A stretch of 32,117 bases of DNA from a virus. Shown piece by piece: positions 29,184-32,117 of the stretch. Each line of letters opens with the position of its first letter. Position 1 is the stretch's first letter. Below the pieces are notes generated by a model, which saw nothing but the letters and a program-made list of their open reading frames with translations, made no database searches and was not told where the DNA came from. Both the position numbers and the translations under genes were made by a program. The stretch covers positions 1-32,117 of the IMG/VR virus record IMGVR_UViG_3300019776_000079; one strand, given 5' to 3'.

Positions 29184-30169
29184 AAACTTTCGTAGAGTTT
29201 AAGTCGTGTGATATTGTGTAATTCTAGATTGTGGAATTTGCGACAATAGAGCGAATTAGATGCACCTAGATGCGAAGCGTGTTGAAGCGCTTGCATGATA
29301 GACTCATACCACTCGTCAGGCTTTGCGAATATAACACCGCCATTGTCGATGTGATTTGTGTACGGCTCAACTGCACTCACAACAATGGGCAATTCATAAG
29401 CGCTTGCTTCTAGAATCTTTAACTCGCTCTTGCATGAATTGAACGATGTTGCTGTCAAAGGTGCAACAACTAAGTCAAAGTGTTTGTAGACTTCGCCATA
29501 TGATGCCGCATTTGTGCCTCGTACTACATGAAACCAATCACCGCTAAACATGTTGACGATTTGATTCCATGTATCGCTCTCAGTGTAGCCACATAGATAG
29601 AAGTCAGCAATTCCTTCTTCGCCTATTCGAGTGATTGCATCTACAATGAGTTTCAAATCTTCGTGATGCGTGATGCCACCGACCCAACCTATTTTGAATT
29701 TGTCGTTTGCTAGTCGTGAGTGCTTCCATTGCTCATGCTCGTAGTCTAAGCAATTAGGTATTACAACGACATTCTTGTTGAACTCTTTGACTTTCTTTGC
29801 TAGTTGTGGTGTAGTGCAAGTCACAGCGTCAGCGTAGTAGATTGCGTCTTTAATTGCGCTCTTAATTCCTTGACGATACGCCCAATACGCAGGGTTGTAC
29901 TTAGGCAACACCCAATAATCATCTACATCGACAACATAAGGCGTCTTTGCTTTCGTTATCTTCTTCAAGATGTCATAGTGATACGGACCTAACCAACGAT
30001 TGAACACAATCAAATCATAGTCTTCAAAGCGTACTTCGTTGAGCATTGTATCGCTATCTTGCGCTATGTCGATAGTCGCATGATTATCGAGTTGTAAGCG
30101 CATGAGAGGCGTGTATATGCGATGATATATTACGCCATTCATTCCGTCTGCTAGTGCAAGTATTCTCAT
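29174..30169 (-). CDS. Glycosyltransferase, GT-B fold (GT4-like)
   Basis: A 331-aa protein from ATG 30167-30169 (MRILALADGMNGVIYHR), which overlaps the upstream stop as ATGA. GT-B features: PYVVDVDDYWVLPKYN near 85, AVTCTTPQLAKKV then VVVIPNCLD near 135-145 (domain boundary), KIGWVGGITHHEDLKLIVDA near 160-180, and the donor-site KSELKILEASAYELPIVVS near 270-290, whose E...E pattern is the GT4 signature. It may glycosylate capsid or tail proteins or host glycans. An unusual guest between small and large terminase genes. Confidence 0.85.
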   Translation of the reverse strand: MRILALADGMNGVIYHRIYTPLMRLQLDNHATIDIAQDSDTMLNEVRFEDYDLIVFNRWLGPYHYDILKKITKAKTPYVVDVDDYWVLPKYNPAYWAYRQGIKSAIKDAIYYADAVTCTTPQLAKKVKEFNKNVVVIPNCLDYEHEQWKHSRLANDKFKIGWVGGITHHEDLKLIVDAITRIGEEGIADFYLCGYTESDTWNQIVNMFSGDWFHVVRGTNAASYGEVYKHFDLVVAPLTATSFNSCKSELKILEASAYELPIVVSAVEPYTNHIDNGGVIFAKPDEWYESIMQALQHASHLGASNSLYCRKFHNLELHNITRLKLYESLCK

Positions 30170-30351
30170 TCGTGTGGGGCTATTGGAATTGGCATCCAAA
30201 ATTTGACATCTATTAGCCTGTTTGTGTATTCATCAATCCACATTTCATCGATGTATCTAGCAAGCGATATCTCGTCTTTGTATGTCATGATTAGTTTCAA
30301 GTCATCGTCTTGTGGCGGTAGTACATCTACGCCTCTCCATGTCTTTCTCAT
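30166..30351 (-). CDS. Small hypothetical protein with DUF551-like ending
   Basis: A 61-aa protein: TWRGVDVLPPQDDDLKLIM, then strands, then the end VKFWMPIPIAPHE. The 'W.P.P..P' ending recalls DUF551-type phage proteins of unknown function. Coupled on both sides by 4-base overlaps, within the packaging gene cluster. Confidence 0.6.
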   Translation of the reverse strand: MRKTWRGVDVLPPQDDDLKLIMTYKDEISLARYIDEMWIDEYTNRLIDVKFWMPIPIAPHE

Positions 30352-30551
30352 CTCGCTTTTGGTACTGAAAGTGAATGTGTCGCTTTTGACTTCTCGTGCA
30401 TTGCTTTCATACGATTGCAGTTGATACGCACATCACCGTATTGATTGACGATGAGTTCTCCGCTGTCGATAGCGTCTTGAAGTTTCTTGATGTTTAGTGA
30501 TAGGTTGAGTCCGTACTCATTCTCCCATGCGTTACCGATGTATGTTGTCAT
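30348..30551 (-). CDS. Small hypothetical protein
   Basis: A 67-aa protein: YIGNAWENEYGLNLSLNIKK, LQDAIDSGELIVNQYGDVRI, then a basic tail (NCNRMKAMHEKSKATHS). The middle resembles short phage proteins that modulate packaging or transcription, but no domain can be named. The start overlaps the stop of the terminase small subunit by one base (TAATG). Confidence 0.6.
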   Translation of the reverse strand: MTTYIGNAWENEYGLNLSLNIKKLQDAIDSGELIVNQYGDVRINCNRMKAMHEKSKATHSLSVPKAR

Positions 30552-30916
30552 TAGTCTAGTTTAAGTGTTATTTTGATTGGCTCTTCTGTTCTGATTGTAG
30601 TCTCTACTTCTTCTTTAGGTTTACCATGTACTCTAGTGAGCAATGTCTCAAGCGAATATAGTGAATTTTTGTCATGTGATTTTAATAGCGCACCTGCGAC
30701 AATTCTCTCTAGTATCGTATAGTCATTTGACTTGTCTATCGCTGTGAGTTCTTCTCGTGACATTGCGACCATGTTCATAAGAGTTTGATTGATATCGTCT
30801 TTTGAGTACCCTAGTCCTTTGAGTTGAGTCACTAGTTTCTTTGGTCTCCCATTAGGATTTGCGTTGTTACCTGCTTTGAAAGGTTTTAAGTTTTGTAGTT
30901 GTTTTTCTGTTGCCAT
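30551..30916 (-). CDS. Small terminase subunit-like protein
   Basis: A 121-aa protein. N-terminal FKAGNNANPNGRPKK at residues 13-27 is the DNA-contact segment seen in small terminase and DUF5681-type proteins. The helical middle (QLKGLGYSKDDINQTLMNMV) and LERIVAGALLKSHDKNSLYS carry the oligomerisation part, ending in the strand EPIKITLKLD. Position after HNH and near TerL agrees. It probably recognises the packaging site. Confidence 0.7.
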   Translation of the reverse strand: MATEKQLQNLKPFKAGNNANPNGRPKKLVTQLKGLGYSKDDINQTLMNMVAMSREELTAIDKSNDYTILERIVAGALLKSHDKNSLYSLETLLTRVHGKPKEEVETTIRTEEPIKITLKLD

Positions 30917-30932
30917 TGTTTTCTCGTTTTAC

Positions 30933-31196
30933 TCACGATTTTTGACACTTGCTCAAAGCAATTCGATGCTTCTCTTTAAGAAAGTCTTTGTGTCGTTTTT
31001 GGTCTCCAAATTTTGTGTGACATTCTCTGCACAGCGCTTGAAGATTTGTGATGATGTCTGCGTGTTTTGAGCCTCCCATGCCTCGTGCTTCGATGTGATG
31101 AATGTCAACAGCAGGTCTCTCACATACTTCACAAGCGATGTAGTCGCTTATAGCGTACTCAAAGTAGTCTAGATATATCTTCGTGTGCTTTTTCAT
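30933..31196 (-). CDS. HNH endonuclease
   Basis: An 87-aa protein from ATG 31194-31196 (MKKHTKIYLDYF), which overlaps the methyltransferase stop as ATGA; an upstream ATG (31217) would add 7 residues. Features: CEVCERPAVDIHHIEARGMG (C-x2-C, then the HH of HNH), NLQALCRECHTKFGDQ (Asn, then C-x2-C-H). HNH proteins beside terminases take part in cos cleavage and packaging in HK97-like phages, so cohesive-end packaging is suggested. Confidence 0.93.
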   Translation of the reverse strand: MKKHTKIYLDYFEYAISDYIACEVCERPAVDIHHIEARGMGGSKHADIITNLQALCRECHTKFGDQKRHKDFLKEKHRIALSKCQKS

Positions 31197-31774
31197 TTTG
31201 TGAAGAGTAGCGACCATGAAGTCGGATGCGTTATTCTAGAATGCAATTCAAATCCGCATTGAGTAAATAGTAAAATCCATTGCTCTTCAGATTTGATATT
31301 TATGTGTCCCCATTCTGCATCATAGTCTGTCGTGTGAGGCGTTGATGAAAAGTGAAAGTAGTCACATTTCAAATTTGTAAGAAACGGAATTAACTTCTTG
31401 TCTTCAATATGCTCCATTACTTCAATAGACGCTATTAAATCAAATTTCTTGAATGTTTGAGTAGTGAAGTCTTTTTCATAGATTTGAAGCGTTTGATTGT
31501 CGTGTATCGGCTTCAATCTTTTAGCAACATACTCGACATGATTATTGCTTAAATCTACATAAGTGCAATCAAGACCTTGTTCTAGCATTGCGAGTGTGTA
31601 TGCGCCCATGCCACCACCACAATCTAAGAATGTTTTTCCTTTTGTTATTTTGACAATTTCTTTTGCTGTCTCTTTGAATAGATTGACATAAGAGTCATTG
31701 TCTAAATTGATGCCTAAATCATTCTCATGATTAAAGCACTTTGTGTCATCCCAAGTTCCACCGAATGCGTTCAT
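31193..31774 (-). CDS. SAM-dependent methyltransferase
   Basis: A 193-aa Rossmann methyltransferase. Motif I at residues 49-60 is FLDCGGGMGAYT; motif II is CTYVDLSNNHVEYV; a post-motif is FDLIASIEVMEHI near 110-122, the usual class I small-molecule/sugar methyltransferase pattern. No DNA-methylase motif (DPPY/NPPY) is visible, so protein, sugar or small molecules are likelier targets, possibly with the neighbouring glycosyltransferase. Coupled to HNH and the upstream small gene. Confidence 0.85.
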   Translation of the reverse strand: MNAFGGTWDDTKCFNHENDLGINLDNDSYVNLFKETAKEIVKITKGKTFLDCGGGMGAYTLAMLEQGLDCTYVDLSNNHVEYVAKRLKPIHDNQTLQIYEKDFTTQTFKKFDLIASIEVMEHIEDKKLIPFLTNLKCDYFHFSSTPHTTDYDAEWGHINIKSEEQWILLFTQCGFELHSRITHPTSWSLLFTK

Positions 31775-31992
31775 AGTATCAAGCCTTCTTCTTTTAATGA
31801 TTGATGTAAAAAGTCACGCATAGTTGACAACGCTTCAATAACTTCGATAGATGTGTCATCTGATGGGTATTTTATTTTTGCTCTCAACTCGTTGTCAAGT
31901 TCAGATACGATACACTTCCACTTCCATCCATTTACTGAATCATCAAACTCGATGCGTTCTTCGTTCAAATTAAATTCAAGTATTGCTTTCAT
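31771..31992 (-). CDS. Small conserved phage protein
   Basis: A 73-aa acidic protein: MKAILEFNLNEERIEFDD, VNGWKWKCIVSELDNELRAK, IKYPSDDTSIEVIEALSTMR, DFLHQSLKEEGLIL. The opening 'MKAILEFNL' and the Y-x(6)-E...R-x(3)-H ending recur in phages of several groups. Unknown function. Its start overlaps the junction gene's stop as ATGA. Confidence 0.8.
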   Translation of the reverse strand: MKAILEFNLNEERIEFDDSVNGWKWKCIVSELDNELRAKIKYPSDDTSIEVIEALSTMRDFLHQSLKEEGLIL

Positions 31993-32117
31993 TTCTTAGA
32001 TTTTCCGTAGGTTTGTTGGTAAAACTGCCCAAATGTCATTATACTTGATTCATTCATCATTACATATAATACGTATTCATAATGCAACTTAATGGCTTGT
32101 TGCCTGTGCATCTCTTT
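31989..32117 (-). CDS. C-terminal part of the junction gene (continues at position 208)
   Basis: Right-hand piece of the 79-aa gene. The TGA is at 31989-31991. The frame is open from the window edge and, through the 97-base overlap, matches the gene starting at 208. It ends with the Y-Q-Q-T-Y-G-K-S-K-K tail of the paralogue family. Partial only because the circle is cut here. Confidence 0.8.
   Translation of the reverse strand, partial: KEMHRQQAIKLHYEYVLYVMMNESSIMTFGQFYQQTYGKSKK
32021..32117. repeat. Terminal direct repeat, right copy (circular overlap)
   Basis: Exact repeat of bases 1-97; see the left copy. The unique circle length is 32,020 bp. Confidence 0.9.

Noticed and set aside
30166-30199. 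Upstream ATGs for the glycosyltransferase (30199), HNH (31217) and TAGT (3180) genes
   Set aside because: Downstream ATGs give ATGA coupling or smaller overlaps and start right at the conserved domain.
1-32117. CRISPR arrays, insertion sequences, tRNA or rRNA genes, riboswitches of known classes
   Set aside because: No regularly spaced repeats, transposase, cloverleaf or known aptamer core was visible.

Overview
The window is one complete phage genome of about 32,020 bp, written once with a 97-base overlap: bases 1-97 are repeated exactly at 32021-32117, and one gene runs across the junction. Every gene I can support is on the minus strand, so transcription runs from high to low coordinates and continues across the junction. 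The host is most likely a member of the Bacteroidota. Four intergenic sites match the promoter of that phylum (TTTG or TTG, exactly 19 bases, TAnnTTTG), Shine-Dalgarno sequences are not evident, start codons sit in A-rich leaders, and many small proteins look like those of Bacteroidota phages. DnaB, an Erf annealing protein, a YqaJ exonuclease, HNH plus terminase, an HK97-type capsid and protease, and a tape measure point to a tailed phage, probably a siphovirus. I see no integrase, DNA polymerase, tRNA or CRISPR array.

Layout in order of transcription. (1) A promoter at 1752-1782 starts a unit with a sigma-like protein, four small genes (two of them paralogues) and the 79-aa gene that crosses the junction. 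It then continues into 32.0-27.2 kb: methyltransferase, HNH endonuclease, small terminase, glycosyltransferase, large terminase, and a tail-assembly-chaperone-like gene with a -1 frame extension. (2) A 218-base non-coding stretch with inverted repeats and a promoter (27015-27045) leads into the structural operon: tail proteins, tape measure, HAD/XkdF protease, scaffold, capsid, tail tube, terminator, tail-fibre module, holin-like proteins, portal, connectors, spanin-like pair, phosphoesterase, DUF3310 protein, amidase and gp10-like protein. (3) A promoter at 7746-7776 drives a small HTH protein, Erf and the exonuclease. (4) A promoter at 6284-6313 drives four small genes. (5) A weaker promoter at 5302-5332 drives a structured leader and then the replication genes: initiator-like protein, DnaB, a small conserved protein, a TET-associated-type glycosyltransferase, a DnaA-domain-IV protein and a previously hidden 48-aa gene.

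The most unusual feature is the leader at 5205-5297. On the coding strand it forms two hairpins whose 7-base apical loops are perfect complements (GUAGGAG and CUCCUAC). The second hairpin ends in seven U residues just before the start codon of the replication initiator. This looks like a kissing-loop RNA switch, an attenuator, or a small RNA of about 93 nt. The initiator gene downstream also carries an origin-like block, with AT-rich hexamer repeats followed by TCG recurring every 10 bases six times. Two further regulatory observations stand out. The promoters at 6.3 and 27.0 kb share a duplicated upstream element. Five structural genes carry the motif CGCTATTTAA 4-5 bases before the start codon, the same distance at which several TAnnTTTG promoters sit before theirs, which suggests leaderless mRNAs and a separate late class.
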